From contig DCIZ01000141.1 in the NCBI GenBank assembly GCA_002317305.1, positions 408 to 8,394 on the forward strand: DNA of 7,987 nt. The letters run 5' to 3'. The position numbers and the translations under genes are program-made. The DNA is from Campylobacter sp. UBA1713. GTDB taxonomy: Bacteria; Campylobacterota; Campylobacteria; Campylobacterales; Campylobacteraceae. Positions 1 to 6,171 of this stretch are shown here, one piece after another (positions within the stretch are counted from its first letter, which is position 1; every line of letters begins with the position of its first letter). Under the pieces are notes generated by a model, which did no database searches, had not been told where the DNA came from, and saw only the letters and a program-made list of their open reading frames with translations.

Positions 1-37
1 AAATTTAGTTAAGTAGTTTTTAGAGATGCCCTTTAGT

Positions 38-56
38 AAAAAGCTAACGCTTTTTT
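38..56. terminator. Terminator-like A/T hairpin at the left edge
   Basis: AAAAAGC (38-44) pairs perfectly with GCTTTTT (49-55) around a TAAC loop and is followed by one more T. The A tract before and T tract after make it look bidirectional. The same hairpin in reverse complement occurs at 2777-2798, again at the end of a GC-rich element, so it travels with that repeat. It could end an upstream gene lying outside the window. With only two G-C pairs, its strength as an intrinsic terminator is uncertain. Confidence 0.5.
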
Positions 57-141
57 GTCCCGCCGCTTTTTTCTTTTCGCTAAAAACTAAAAGAAAAAGG
101 CGGCGGGACAGGCGGGCGGGGGCTTTGCCACAGCTGGCCCC
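38..141 (-). repeat. GC-rich composite repeat element, copy 1 (inverted orientation)
   Basis: Reading + to the right, the element has an A/T hairpin (38-56), then a long hairpin with 22-nt arms at 56-77 and 89-110. One T-G wobble is the only imperfection in those arms, and the loop is 11 nt. A G-rich block GGCGGGCGGGGGC (111-123) follows, ending near GGCCCC (136-141), where a small hairpin GCCA-CAGC-TGGC can form. Copies 2 (2694-2798) and 3 (7941-7987) show the same order in the opposite orientation. No coding function is apparent. It lies about 100 bp upstream of metE. Confidence 0.7.
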
Positions 142-199
142 ATTCCAAAATTTTACACAGCGTAAATTCATAAACAAGCACTTAAAAAATGAGTGTTTT

Positions 200-217
200 T
201 TTATGCATTTGCATAAA
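200..217. promoter_or_regulatory. Perfect 18-bp palindrome upstream of metE (candidate operator)
   Basis: TTTATGCATTTGCATAAA consists of perfect 8-bp arms (200-207 and 210-217) around a TT spacer. It ends 8 bp before the AAGGG ribosome binding site of metE and overlaps CATAAAT, the best -10-like hexamer region I can find there, which also has a T-rich tract just upstream. Binding of a dimeric regulator here could control metE. I do not recognise the site as belonging to a known regulator, and no similar palindrome precedes the other genes of the window. The operator role is inference. Confidence 0.45.
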
Positions 218-237
218 TACATTTCAAGGGAAAAAAC

Positions 238-2463
238 ATGTCAAAGAGTTTTATTGGCGGTTTTAGTCGCATCGGTGCGAAGCGTGAGCTAAAATTTGCG
301 CTTGAGGCGTTTTGGGCTGGCAAAAGCGAATTTAGCGAGGTGGAGCGGGTAGCAAAAGAGATAAGGCAGAAAAACTGGCAGCTACAAAAAGAGGCAGGCG
401 TGGACTTAGTCAGTGTAAATGACTTTTCGTATTATGACGGCGTGCTTGACACTGTGGCGCTTTTTGAGGCGTTGCCAGAGCGTTTTAAAGGTCTAAGCGA
501 GCGTGATGCATACTTTGCAGCAGCTAGAGGCAACAAAAACGCAGTGGCGATGGAGATGACAAAATGGTTTAACACAAACTACCACTTCATCGTTCCAGAG
601 ATAAACGCCACAACGACTTTTGGGCTAAACCCTAGCAAAATTTTAGCAGAAATTAGCGAAGCAAGGGCGCTTTTGGGCGACTTAAATTTAAAGCTAAACT
701 TAGTCGGTCCGGTTACATTTTTAGCACTCAGCAAAAGCACAGACGGCACACGTCCGCTAGACAAACTTGGCGAACTTGTAGCGCGTTACGTGGAGCTACT
801 AGCAAAAGTAGACTTGGAGTTCGTTCAGTTTGATGAGCCTGTGTTTGTAACGAGCAAAGGCGCAAAGCTTTCAAATTTAGTTCAAAGCGTCTACAACGAG
901 CTAGCAAAAAGCGGTAAAAAGATCATCTTTAACACATTTTTCGAGCGAGCGGACGAAGCGGTAAAAGAGGTGGTAAAAACGGGCGTTTGGGCGGTCGGAC
1001 TGGACTTTGTCTATGGCGAGCAAAGCGCGGCGGTAGAGACGTTAAAAGAGGCTAGTCAGGTGGTTTTTGCTGGGCTTATAGATGGGCGAAATGTGTGGCG
1101 AGCAAATTTAGAAGAGAAGCTAAAAGTGGCGACAAATTTAAAAAACACATTTGGCGATGAGCGGCTTTTTGTGGGCACAAGCTGTTCGCTACTTCACGTG
1201 CCGTTTAGTTTGGAGTTTGAGCCAAATTTAGCCATCAAAGAGTGGCTTAGTTTTGGTGTAGAGAAAGTGGCAGAAGTGGCGCTTTTAAACGCGGCGTTAA
1301 ACGGACATGCAGACGAGGCGGCGCTAAAAGCAAACGCTTCTGCAGTTAAGTCTCGCGCTACTTCACCGCTCATAAACGATGCGGCAGTGAGCGAGCGAGC
1401 GGCAAATTTGATTCAGTTTGACAGAGATACGCCGGTTTTGGAGCGTTTGAAAGCTCAAAACGCTTTGCTAAATTTGCCAAAATTTCCTACCACAACCATA
1501 GGCTCATTTCCACAGACAAACGAGCTACGAATCGTGCGAAATGGCTACAAAAAGGGCGTTTTAGACAAAGAGACTTATGAGGCGGAGATAAAAAAATACA
1601 TAGATAGCTGTGTTGAATTCCAAGAAAAAGTAGGGCTAGATGTGCTAGTTCACGGCGAGCCAGAGCGAAACGACATGGTGGAGTATTTTGGCGAGCAGTT
1701 AAAAGGCTACGCATTTAGCGCAAACGGCTGGGTGCAAAGCTACGGCAGTCGTTGTGTAAAACCGCCTTTGCTTTTTGGCGATGTGAGCCGCCCAAAACCG
1801 ATGACTGTGGAGTGGATCACCTACGCGCAAAGTCGCACGAAAAAGGTGATGAAAGGGATGCTAACAGGTCCAGTTACCATCCTAAACTGGAGTTTTGTGC
1901 GAGATGACAAGCCACGAAGCGAGGTGGCACGCCAGCTAAGTTTAGCCATCTTTGACGAGATAAACGACTTGCAAAATGCAGGCGTGAAGATCATTCAAGT
2001 AGACGAAGCGGCGTTTAAAGAGGGCTATCCTTTGCGTGATGAGAACATAAAAGCTTACGAAGATTTTGCGGTGGAGAGCTTTAAAATTTCTGTGAGTTGT
2101 GCTAGAAAAGAGACACAAATTCACACGCACATGTGCTATAGCGAATTTAACGACATCATAAAGACTATAGAGGCGATGGGCGCAGATGTCATTAGCATCG
2201 AGACGGCACGAAGTGGCAACGAGCTTTTGAAGGTGTTTAAGAGTGTAGGCTACCAAGCGCAGATAGGTCCGGGCGTTTACGACATTCATAGCCCGAGAGT
2301 GCCGAGCGTGGAGGAGGTTAAGGCGCAAATAGAGGCTATTTTGGAAGTCTTGCCAGTAGAACAGGTGTGGATAAATCCAGACTGCGGACTAAAGACGAGA
2401 AAGTGGGAAGAGGTGGAGCCTAGTCTAGCAAACATGGTCGAGGCGGTTAAGGCGTTTAGGTGA
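238..2463 (+). CDS. metE: Cobalamin-independent methionine synthase (5-methyltetrahydropteroyltriglutamate--homocysteine S-methyltransferase)
   Basis: This cytosolic zinc enzyme transfers the methyl group of 5-methyltetrahydrofolate (polyglutamate) to homocysteine, the last step of methionine synthesis. The 741-aa length is normal for the family. An N-terminal barrel (about 1-380) precedes the catalytic barrel, which begins near TIGSFPQT (420-427). Zinc ligands fit His631, Cys633, Glu655 and Cys716. Their spacing matches E. coli MetE (641, 643, 665, 726) with a constant offset of 10. Ser423 and Glu474 (homocysteine site), Asp589 and the catalytic His684 follow the same offset. The start has AAGGG at 226-230, 7 nt upstream. 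The frame is intact. The gene sits alone, separated from the MetF-like gene by 687 bp of repeats, and a perfect palindrome lies just upstream. Confidence 0.97.
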   Translation: MSKSFIGGFSRIGAKRELKFALEAFWAGKSEFSEVERVAKEIRQKNWQLQKEAGVDLVSVNDFSYYDGVLDTVALFEALPERFKGLSERDAYFAAARGNKNAVAMEMTKWFNTNYHFIVPEINATTTFGLNPSKILAEISEARALLGDLNLKLNLVGPVTFLALSKSTDGTRPLDKLGELVARYVELLAKVDLEFVQFDEPVFVTSKGAKLSNLVQSVYNELAKSGKKIIFNTFFERADEAVKEVVKTGVWAVGLDFVYGEQSAAVETLKEASQVVFAGLIDGRNVWRANLEEKLKVATNLKNTFGDERLFVGTSCSLLHVPFSLEFEPNLAIKEWLSFGVEKVAEVALLNAALNGHADEAALKANASAVKSRATSPLINDAAVSERAANLIQFDRDTPVLERLKAQNALLNLPKFPTTTIGSFPQTNELRIVRNGYKKGVLDKETYEAEIKKYIDSCVEFQEKVGLDVLVHGEPERNDMVEYFGEQLKGYAFSANGWVQSYGSRCVKPPLLFGDVSRPKPMTVEWITYAQSRTKKVMKGMLTGPVTILNWSFVRDDKPRSEVARQLSLAIFDEINDLQNAGVKIIQVDEAAFKEGYPLRDENIKAYEDFAVESFKISVSCARKETQIHTHMCYSEFNDIIKTIEAMGADVISIETARSGNELLKVFKSVGYQAQIGPGVYDIHSPRVPSVEEVKAQIEAILEVLPVEQVWINPDCGLKTRKWEEVEPSLANMVEAVKAFR

Positions 2464-2570
2464 TGAGGAGTGCGTTCGGAGTGCGGAGATTCTACAGAAT
2501 CGTCAAATTCACGAAAAAGCGAATTTTGCAAATTCCGTTTTCTGTTTTCCGTTTTCCGCACTCCGTTACC

Positions 2571-2605
2571 GCCGTCATTCTGAGCGCAAGCGAAGAATCC
2601 CCTGC
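2571..2605 (+). repeat. Element A, copy A1
   Basis: Starts GCCGTCATTC and ends GAATCCCCTGC. The arms ATTCT and AGAAT pair, a GA/GA mismatch follows, then a 2-bp GC stem closes a GCAA (GNRA-type) loop. It is a short form without the GG/CC step seen in the longer copies. A B block lies immediately to the left. Confidence 0.85.
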
Positions 2606-2693
2606 ATGGCGAGCGAGTAGAATCGTAAAATTCACGAAAAAAGCGAATTTTACAAATTCCGTTTTCCGCATTCTGCACTCCGTTTTCCAAAAA

Positions 2694-2798
2694 GGGGTCG
2701 CAGGGGCTTGCCCCCGTCGCCCGCCTCCGCCTGCCTTTGAGCGAAGCGAAAATGCAGGCGGAGGCGGAGGCAAAATAAAAAAAGCGTTAGCTTTTTTT
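2694..2798 (+). repeat. GC-rich composite repeat element, copy 2 (complete)
   Basis: Begins GGGGTCGCAGGGGC, where GGGG (2703-2706) can pair with CCCC (2711-2714) around CTTG. It continues through CGCCCGCC to a perfect 12-bp hairpin (GCCTCCGCCTGC 2723-2734 with 2754-2765, 19-nt loop). It ends with the A/T hairpin at 2777-2798. The loop contains GAGCGAAGCGAA, reminiscent of the variable centre of element A. It is the reverse complement in layout of copy 1 and the same orientation as copy 3. Confidence 0.75.
2777..2798. terminator. Terminator-like A/T hairpin after metE
   Basis: AAAAAAAGC (2777-2785) pairs perfectly with GCTTTTTTT (2790-2798) around a GTTA loop, giving a 9-bp stem whose 3' arm is itself a run of seven T. 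Together with the strong GC hairpin at 2723-2765 it could stop transcription coming out of metE. It lies more than 300 bp after the metE stop codon, so the transcript would carry a long repeat-rich 3' end. No closer terminator was seen. Confidence 0.5.
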
Positions 2799-2848
2799 AC
2801 CAAAATTTGCTTTTTTATAAATTGGGCTTTTTGACTTGCTTCAAATTT

Positions 2849-2892
2849 CAGGGGATTCTTCGGTCGCCTTGCGGCTCCCTCAGAATGACGGC
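2849..2892 (-). repeat. Element A, copy A2
   Basis: Read on the - strand, the outer arms ATTCT/AGAAT are followed by GA/GA, GG/CC, a second GA/GA, then GCC/GGC closing a GCAA loop. It has both paired GA mismatches and a GNRA-type loop. Its GCC/GGC inner stem is the compensated opposite of GGC/GCC in A5, A9 and A11. It faces A3 across a 97-nt A/T-rich linker. Confidence 0.9.
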
Positions 2893-2989
2893 GTTGCATT
2901 TGCGTTTCGCATTTTTGCGAATTTACGCCCTTTACGTAAAATCAACGCCGAGAGAAAATTCTCAAAATGCGAAAAAAGTCAAACCAAAC

Positions 2990-3034
2990 GCCGTCATTCG
3001 ACAGGGAGGCAAAGCTGACCGAAGAATCCCCTGC
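2990..3034 (+). repeat. Element A, copy A3
   Basis: Outer ATTC/GAAT arms, then GG/CC, GA/GA, and an inner GGC/GCT stem with one G-T wobble closing an AAA loop. The outer left side reads GACA instead of the usual TGA. It forms an inverted pair with A2, so the two could also fold onto each other. Confidence 0.85.
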
Positions 3035-3150
3035 TTTGTGAGCGAGTAGAATCGTCAAATTCACGAAAAAGCGAATTTACAAATTCAGTTTTCCGTTTTC
3101 CGAACTCTGTTTTCTGAATGCAAAAACAAATTTACTTTGAAGGTTATTTT

Positions 3151-4101
3151 ATGAGATTGGTAGAAAAAATTCGCACTCACGAGCCCGTGCTACTTTACGG
3201 GCTCACGCCGCCACGCATAGAAAAGAGCGAAAACGAAGTGAAAGAGATGGCGGACAGAACGCTTTCAAGGCTTAGTGGCGTGCGTTTTGACGGGCTGGTC
3301 ATCTACGACTTACAGGACGAAAGTGCTCGCTCGCCAGAACGCCCTTTTGAGTTTAGCGGTTGCTACGCGCCAGAGCGTTTTTACCGCGAATTTTTGCGAC
3401 AAAAACACGAGGCGGTCATCTACCGTGCGGTTTCAAATTTGACCGAAGAGAGTTTTGTGAATTTCATAAAAAACGCCGACTTTCCGCTGGTTTTGGTAGG
3501 AAGTGCCAGCTCGTCTCTTAAACCGACACTGAGTTTGCAGCGCGCTTATGAGATGAAAAAAGAGCACGCAAAAAGCCTGCTTTTAGGCGGCATCGCCATC
3601 AGCGAGCGCCACGCAAAAAAGGGGCGTGAAGAGCACAGGATAGCGCAAAAAGTGCTAAACGGGTGCGAATTTTTCATCACTCAAGCGGTTTTTGACCTCT
3701 CGCTTGCAAAGCGTTTTATAGACGACCTTTCGCTTCTTAGCATAAAAAAACCGCCGCTTGTTTTTACCTTTACGCCAGTGGGTTCGCGAAAAACGTTAGA
3801 ATTTGTCCGTTGGCTCGGCGTGAGTGTGCCCGCTTTTGTGGAGGAGCAAATTTTTGGCGAAGGCGAGGAGAAGGCGCTGGAAAAGTCGATGGAATTCTGC
3901 CTGAAAGAGTTTCGTTTTTTGAGACAATACGGCATGGAAAAGGGCGTTTGCGTGGGGGCAAATGTCGAAAGCGTGAGCGGTAAAAAGGCGGAGATTCTAG
4001 GCAGCATCGAGCTTTTGCGAAAATTTGGCGATTCCAAATTTGGCGTAGAGGCAAAAAGAGAGGACGAAGTTCGCATCTCGGCATCTGTGCCGATTCTGTA
4101 A
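3151..4101 (+). CDS. Divergent MetF-like protein (methylenetetrahydrofolate reductase family)
   Basis: A 316-aa protein resembling the flavin-dependent barrel enzymes that reduce 5,10-methylene- to 5,10-methyl-tetrahydrofolate, the methyl donor for MetE. Family-like segments are LLYGLTPPR (14-22, aligning with FEFFPPR of MetF), EFFITQAVFD (173-182, the ITQ folate/flavin motif), LEFVRWLGVSVPAFV (216-230) and GANVESVSGKKAE (269-281). By eye, the catalytic Glu of EFFPP (E. coli Glu28) is Gly17, and the Asp of LRGD (Asp120) is Ser118. It may therefore be a non-canonical reductase or a folate-binding relative. The start at 3151 is chosen for AAGG at 3140-3143, 7 nt upstream; the in-frame ATG at 3118 has no such site and lies at a repeat edge. 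Position after metE supports a methionine or folate role. Confidence 0.75.
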   Translation: MRLVEKIRTHEPVLLYGLTPPRIEKSENEVKEMADRTLSRLSGVRFDGLVIYDLQDESARSPERPFEFSGCYAPERFYREFLRQKHEAVIYRAVSNLTEESFVNFIKNADFPLVLVGSASSSLKPTLSLQRAYEMKKEHAKSLLLGGIAISERHAKKGREEHRIAQKVLNGCEFFITQAVFDLSLAKRFIDDLSLLSIKKPPLVFTFTPVGSRKTLEFVRWLGVSVPAFVEEQIFGEGEEKALEKSMEFCLKEFRFLRQYGMEKGVCVGANVESVSGKKAEILGSIELLRKFGDSKFGVEAKREDEVRISASVPIL

Positions 4102-4109
4102 ACGGAGTG

Positions 4110-4193
4110 CAGAATGCGGAAAACAGAGTAGAATCTTTCAAATTCACGAAAAAGCGAATTTCATAAATTCCGTTTTCTGTTTTCCGCATTCTG
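4110..4193. repeat. Perfect 18-bp inverted B-block pair just after the MetF-like gene
   Basis: CAGAATGCGGAAAACAGA (4110-4127) is the exact reverse complement of 4176-4193, with 48 nt between them. Beyond a 3-nt mismatch the pairing resumes with ACGGA/TCCGT outside. It begins within 10 nt of the stop codon. It could fold in the 3' end of the mRNA and protect it or slow polymerase, though no T run follows. Confidence 0.8.
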
Positions 4194-4205
4194 TTTTCCG
4201 TTACC

Positions 4206-4250
4206 GCCGTCATTCGTAAGGGAGCGACAGCTACCGAAGAATCCCCCGCC
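4206..4250 (+). repeat. Element A, copy A4
   Basis: Outer ATTC/GAAT arms, GG/CC, a GA/TA mismatch instead of GA/GA, then a 2-bp GC stem closing a GACA loop. The left outer bulge is GTAA. This is one of the more degraded copies. Confidence 0.8.
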
Positions 4251-4267
4251 TGGCGAGGGAAAAGAAA

Positions 4268-4299
4268 CTCTAAAATTCGCTTTTTCGTGAATTTTAGAG
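4268..4299. other. Perfect A/T hairpin in the spacer before metY
   Basis: CTCTAAAATTC (4268-4278) pairs perfectly with GAATTTTAGAG (4289-4299). Inside, C-G and G-T can add two more pairs around a TTTTTC loop. It belongs to an inverted C block. No T run follows, so it is not a typical terminator. Confidence 0.6.
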
Positions 4300-4318
4300 A
4301 TTCTACTCGCTCAAATTT

Positions 4319-4361
4319 CGGGGGATTCTTCGGTCGGCTTTGCCTCCCTCAGAATGACGGC
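4319..4361 (-). repeat. Element A, copy A5
   Basis: A textbook copy. On the - strand the order is ATTCT/AGAAT, GA/GA, GG/CC, GA/GA and GGC/GCC around an AAA loop, with no deviation anywhere. Confidence 0.92.
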
Positions 4362-4401
4362 TTTGCATTTGCGTTTCGCATTTTTGCGAATTTCTCAAAG
4401 T

Positions 4402-4446
4402 CAGGGGATTCTTCGGCTGGCTTACGCTCACATCAGAATGACGGCG
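4402..4446 (-). repeat. Element A, copy A6
   Basis: On the - strand the outer ATTCT/AGAAT arms and first GA/GA are intact. The middle is weaker (a GT/GC step and a GA/CA mismatch), and a GC stem closes a GTAA (GNRA-type) loop. It ends next to the metY leader. Confidence 0.85.
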
Positions 4447-4505
4447 TTGGCTTTAAAATTTTAAAATATACAGATAAAAATAAAAACCAAATTTAAAAAA
4501 AAGGA
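4447..4505 (+). promoter_or_regulatory. metY: A/T-rich leader of metY with possible promoter and ribosome binding site
   Basis: TTGGCT (4447-4452) could be a weak -35. TATACA (4467-4472) or GATAAA (4473-4478) could be a -10, but neither spacing is ideal (14 and 20 bp). AAGGA at 4501-4505, 6 nt before the ATG, is a clear ribosome binding site inside an A-rich stretch. The unique A/T-rich sequence after the last repeat suggests that metY has its own promoter. Confidence 0.3.
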
Positions 4506-4511
4506 TAAAAA

Positions 4512-5792
4512 ATGAATTTTGACACACTGGCACTTAACTCTGGTTATGACCCAAAAAAAGACGCTTTTGGTGCGATGGCAGCGCCACTCTACCAAACGAC
4601 CGCTTACGACTTTGGCTCGCTAGAAACCGCGGCGAATCGCTTTGCTTTGCGTGAGCTGGGCGAAATTTACAGCCGCTTAACAAACCCAACTTTCGAGGCG
4701 CTAGAGAGCAAGATCGCCACACTAGAAAACGGAGCTGCCGCAGTTAGCACGGCTAGCGGACAAGCGGCGCTTTTTTTTGCGGTGGCAAATTTGGCTGGTG
4801 CGGGCGACAACATACTTTTGAGTAACAAAGTTTACGGCGGAACGCAGACGCTTTTTACACACACGATGAAAAATTTCGGCATCGAGGCGCGAGTGTTTGA
4901 CTCAGACAGCGCAGAGGAGCTAGAATCGCTTGTGGACAAAAACACAAAAGCCATTCTCTTTGAGACGCTTTCAAACCCGCAGATAGCCGTGCCAAATTTG
5001 CCTAAAATCGTTGAGGTAGCAAACAAGCATGGCGTGGTTACCATCGCCGACAACACGGTCGCCACGCCCGCACTCTTTAAGCCGCTAGACAACGGCGTAG
5101 ATGTGGTAGTTCACAGCGCTAGCAAATATATAAGCGGGCAGGGCGTGAGCATCGGCGGGCTTGTGGTAGCGGGCAAAAAGCTAAACGAAAAGCTAGTTAA
5201 AAACGAGCGTTATGCACGTTTTAGCACGCCAGATGAGAGCTATCATGGTTTGGTTTATGCGGATCTAGCAGGTGCGTTTGACATCTTTACACTTCGCATT
5301 CGCATAGGACTTTTGCGCGACATGGGGGCGGTTTTGAGCCCGTTTAATGCGTGGCAGCTTTTGCTGGGGCTAGAGACTTTGGGCGTGAGGATGCAGAGGC
5401 ACAGCGACAATGCGCGCAAAGTGGCGGAGTTTTTGGAGGCGCACCCAAAGGTAAAAAGCGTGAACTATCCGGGGCTAAAAAGCTCACCAGTGTATGAGTT
5501 TGTTGCGAGTAAATTTGCGGGCGGGCGTGCTAGCGGACTTTTGAGCTTTGAGGTGGAGAGCAAAGAGGCGGCGCGGCGTGTGCTAAACGAGGTAAAGCTT
5601 TTTCACATCGTGGCAAACATAGGCGATGCAAAGTCTATCATAACGCATCCTGCTACGACTACACACCAGCAGCTTAGCGCAAGCGAGCTAGAGGCGTGTG
5701 GCATAAGTGAAGGGCTTGTTCGGCTTAGTATAGGGCTAGAGAGTGCTGAGGACCTTGTGGCAGACTTAGGCGCGGCTTTGGAAAAGGCTTAA
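4512..5792 (+). CDS. metY: O-acetylhomoserine sulfhydrylase (O-acetylhomoserine aminocarboxypropyltransferase)
   Basis: This cytosolic PLP enzyme of the Cys/Met metabolism family makes homocysteine from O-acetylhomoserine and sulfide, feeding MetE. The 426-aa length and the insertions are typical of MetY rather than the shorter cystathionine synthases (about 380-390 aa). Visible residues are Tyr53 and Arg55 in EIYSRLTNPT (PLP phosphate contact from the neighbouring subunit), SGQAA (82-86), Tyr108 (ring stacking), Asn155, Asp180 in IADNT (PLP nitrogen), Lys205 in HSASKYISGQG (Schiff base) and Arg404 in VRLSIGLES (substrate carboxylate). The family segment ITHPATTTHQQLS is present near the C-terminus. 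The start is set by AAGGA 6 nt upstream. The frame is intact, with a T8 run at 4771-4778. A 410-bp repeat spacer separates it from the MetF-like gene. A cystathionine-type activity is less likely. Confidence 0.95.
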   Translation: MNFDTLALNSGYDPKKDAFGAMAAPLYQTTAYDFGSLETAANRFALRELGEIYSRLTNPTFEALESKIATLENGAAAVSTASGQAALFFAVANLAGAGDNILLSNKVYGGTQTLFTHTMKNFGIEARVFDSDSAEELESLVDKNTKAILFETLSNPQIAVPNLPKIVEVANKHGVVTIADNTVATPALFKPLDNGVDVVVHSASKYISGQGVSIGGLVVAGKKLNEKLVKNERYARFSTPDESYHGLVYADLAGAFDIFTLRIRIGLLRDMGAVLSPFNAWQLLLGLETLGVRMQRHSDNARKVAEFLEAHPKVKSVNYPGLKSSPVYEFVASKFAGGRASGLLSFEVESKEAARRVLNEVKLFHIVANIGDAKSIITHPATTTHQQLSASELEACGISEGLVRLSIGLESAEDLVADLGAALEKA

Positions 5793-5841
5793 CGGAGAAC
5801 GGAGAACGGATTCTGCGATTCTCGAAAAAGCACAAACAAAC

Positions 5842-5889
5842 GCCGTCATTCTGAGGGTGGGCGTTAGCCCGCCCGAAGAATCCCCCGCC
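5842..5889 (+). repeat. Element A, copy A7 (strongest hairpin)
   Basis: ATTCT (5848-5852) pairs with AGAAT (5877-5881) and GA faces GA. GGGTGGGC (5855-5862) then pairs with GCCCGCCC (5867-5874), with one T-G wobble, around a GTTA loop. The inner sequence differs wholly from the other copies, yet pairing is kept. This is strong evidence that structure, not sequence, is conserved. Confidence 0.92.
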
Positions 5890-5936
5890 TGGCGAGAGCG
5901 GAAAAAGTCAAATTTAGCTAAAAACGAATTTTTCAC

Positions 5937-6060
5937 AAATTCCGTTTTCTGTTTTCCGCATTCCGTTTTCCGTTATCGCCGTCATTCTGAGGAGCGACAG
6001 CGACCGAAGAATCCCCTGCGTTCAGAAAGCGGAGTGCGGAAAACGGAAAACAGAATTTGT
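5937..6060. repeat. B-A-B' unit: element A8 flanked by inverted B blocks
   Basis: A B block (5937-5975, AAATTCCGTTTTCTGTTTTC and onward) and its inverted partner (6028-6059, ending GGAAAACAGAATTTG) flank A8. The arms agree with only a few mismatches. The symmetry resembles a miniature inverted-repeat element of about 120 bp, although I see no clear target-site duplication. Confidence 0.65.
5978..6019 (+). repeat. Element A, copy A8
   Basis: Outer ATTCT/AGAAT arms, GA/GA and GG/CC are intact. The inner mismatch has lost one base (A facing GA), and a GC stem closes a GACA loop, as in A4. It lies inside the inverted B-block pair. Confidence 0.87.
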
Positions 6061-6075
6061 CAAAATTTGCTTTTT
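6019..6075. repeat. 57-bp direct repeat, left copy (before cyclase-fic)
   Basis: Starts CGTTCAGAAAGCGGAGTGCG and matches 7676-7732 at 55 of 57 positions by direct comparison (A/G and C/G differences). It is the B block plus the start of the next block. The two copies flank the cyclase-fic operon in the same orientation. Confidence 0.9.
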
Positions 6076-6108
6076 TGCGAATTTGACTTTTTGACTTGCT
6101 TCAAATTT

Positions 6109-6152
6109 CAGGGGATTCTTCGGTCGGCGTTGCCTCCATTGCGAATGACGGC
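6109..6152 (-). repeat. Element A, copy A9
   Basis: On the - strand: ATTC/GAAT arms, GG/CC, an A facing GA, then a GGC/GCC stem closing an AAC loop. The left outer region reads GCAAT instead of TGA. It is followed by a GCATTTGCG tail shared with A2 and A5. Confidence 0.87.
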
Positions 6153-6171
6153 TTCGCATTTGCGATTTTTT

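Larger units (their letters stand above)
2464..3150. repeat. 687-bp repeat-filled spacer between metE and the MetF-like gene
   Basis: No real gene is visible; the open frames here translate repeat sequence. In order it holds a tandem GGAGTGCG (2467-2474, 2478-2485), a small palindrome GATTCT-AC-AGAATC (2488-2501), a C block (2504-2526), a B block (2531-2567), A1, a second C block (about 2611-2650), a second B block (2654-2688), GC-rich element copy 2, an AAAATTTGC/GACTTGCTTCAAATTT stretch, A2, an A/T-rich linker with GCATTTTTGCG motifs, A3, a third C block (3040-3078) and a B-like block ending at the MetF-like leader. A 23-nt C-block core is identical at 2504-2526, 3056-3078 and 4139-4161. 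Confidence 0.85.
4102..4511. repeat. 410-bp repeat-filled spacer between the MetF-like gene and metY
   Basis: No gene is visible. The contents in order are an inverted B block directly after the stop codon, a C block with the shared 23-nt core (4139-4161), a second B block (4163-4203), A4, a perfect A/T hairpin (4268-4299), A5, a GCATTTGCGTTTCGCATTTTTGCG linker split over 4362-4392, A6, and finally about 65 bp of unique A/T-rich leader before metY. A5 and A6 are tandem copies in the same orientation. Confidence 0.85.

Noticed and set aside
1..25. End of an upstream gene at the left edge
   Set aside because: All three forward frames contain stops within the first few codons and too little sequence is present to recognise a product.
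26..292. Open frame of 88 codons overlapping the metE start
   Set aside because: It crosses GC-rich element copy 1 and the metE start in another frame, has no ribosome binding site and reads as low-complexity lysine/arginine sequence.
1942..2328. 128-codon antisense frame inside metE
   Set aside because: It is fully inside a confidently identified gene and shows no family features or start signals; it is a shadow of metE codon usage.
3118..3150. Upstream ATG that would lengthen the MetF-like protein by 11 residues
   Set aside because: It lies at the edge of a B block and has no ribosome binding site, whereas the ATG at 3151 has AAGG at the right distance.
4771..4778. T8 run in metY as a phase-variable tract
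   Set aside because: Phase variation in Campylobacter mostly uses G/C runs, the gene is biosynthetic, and the run encodes an ordinary Leu-Phe-Phe stretch in an intact frame.
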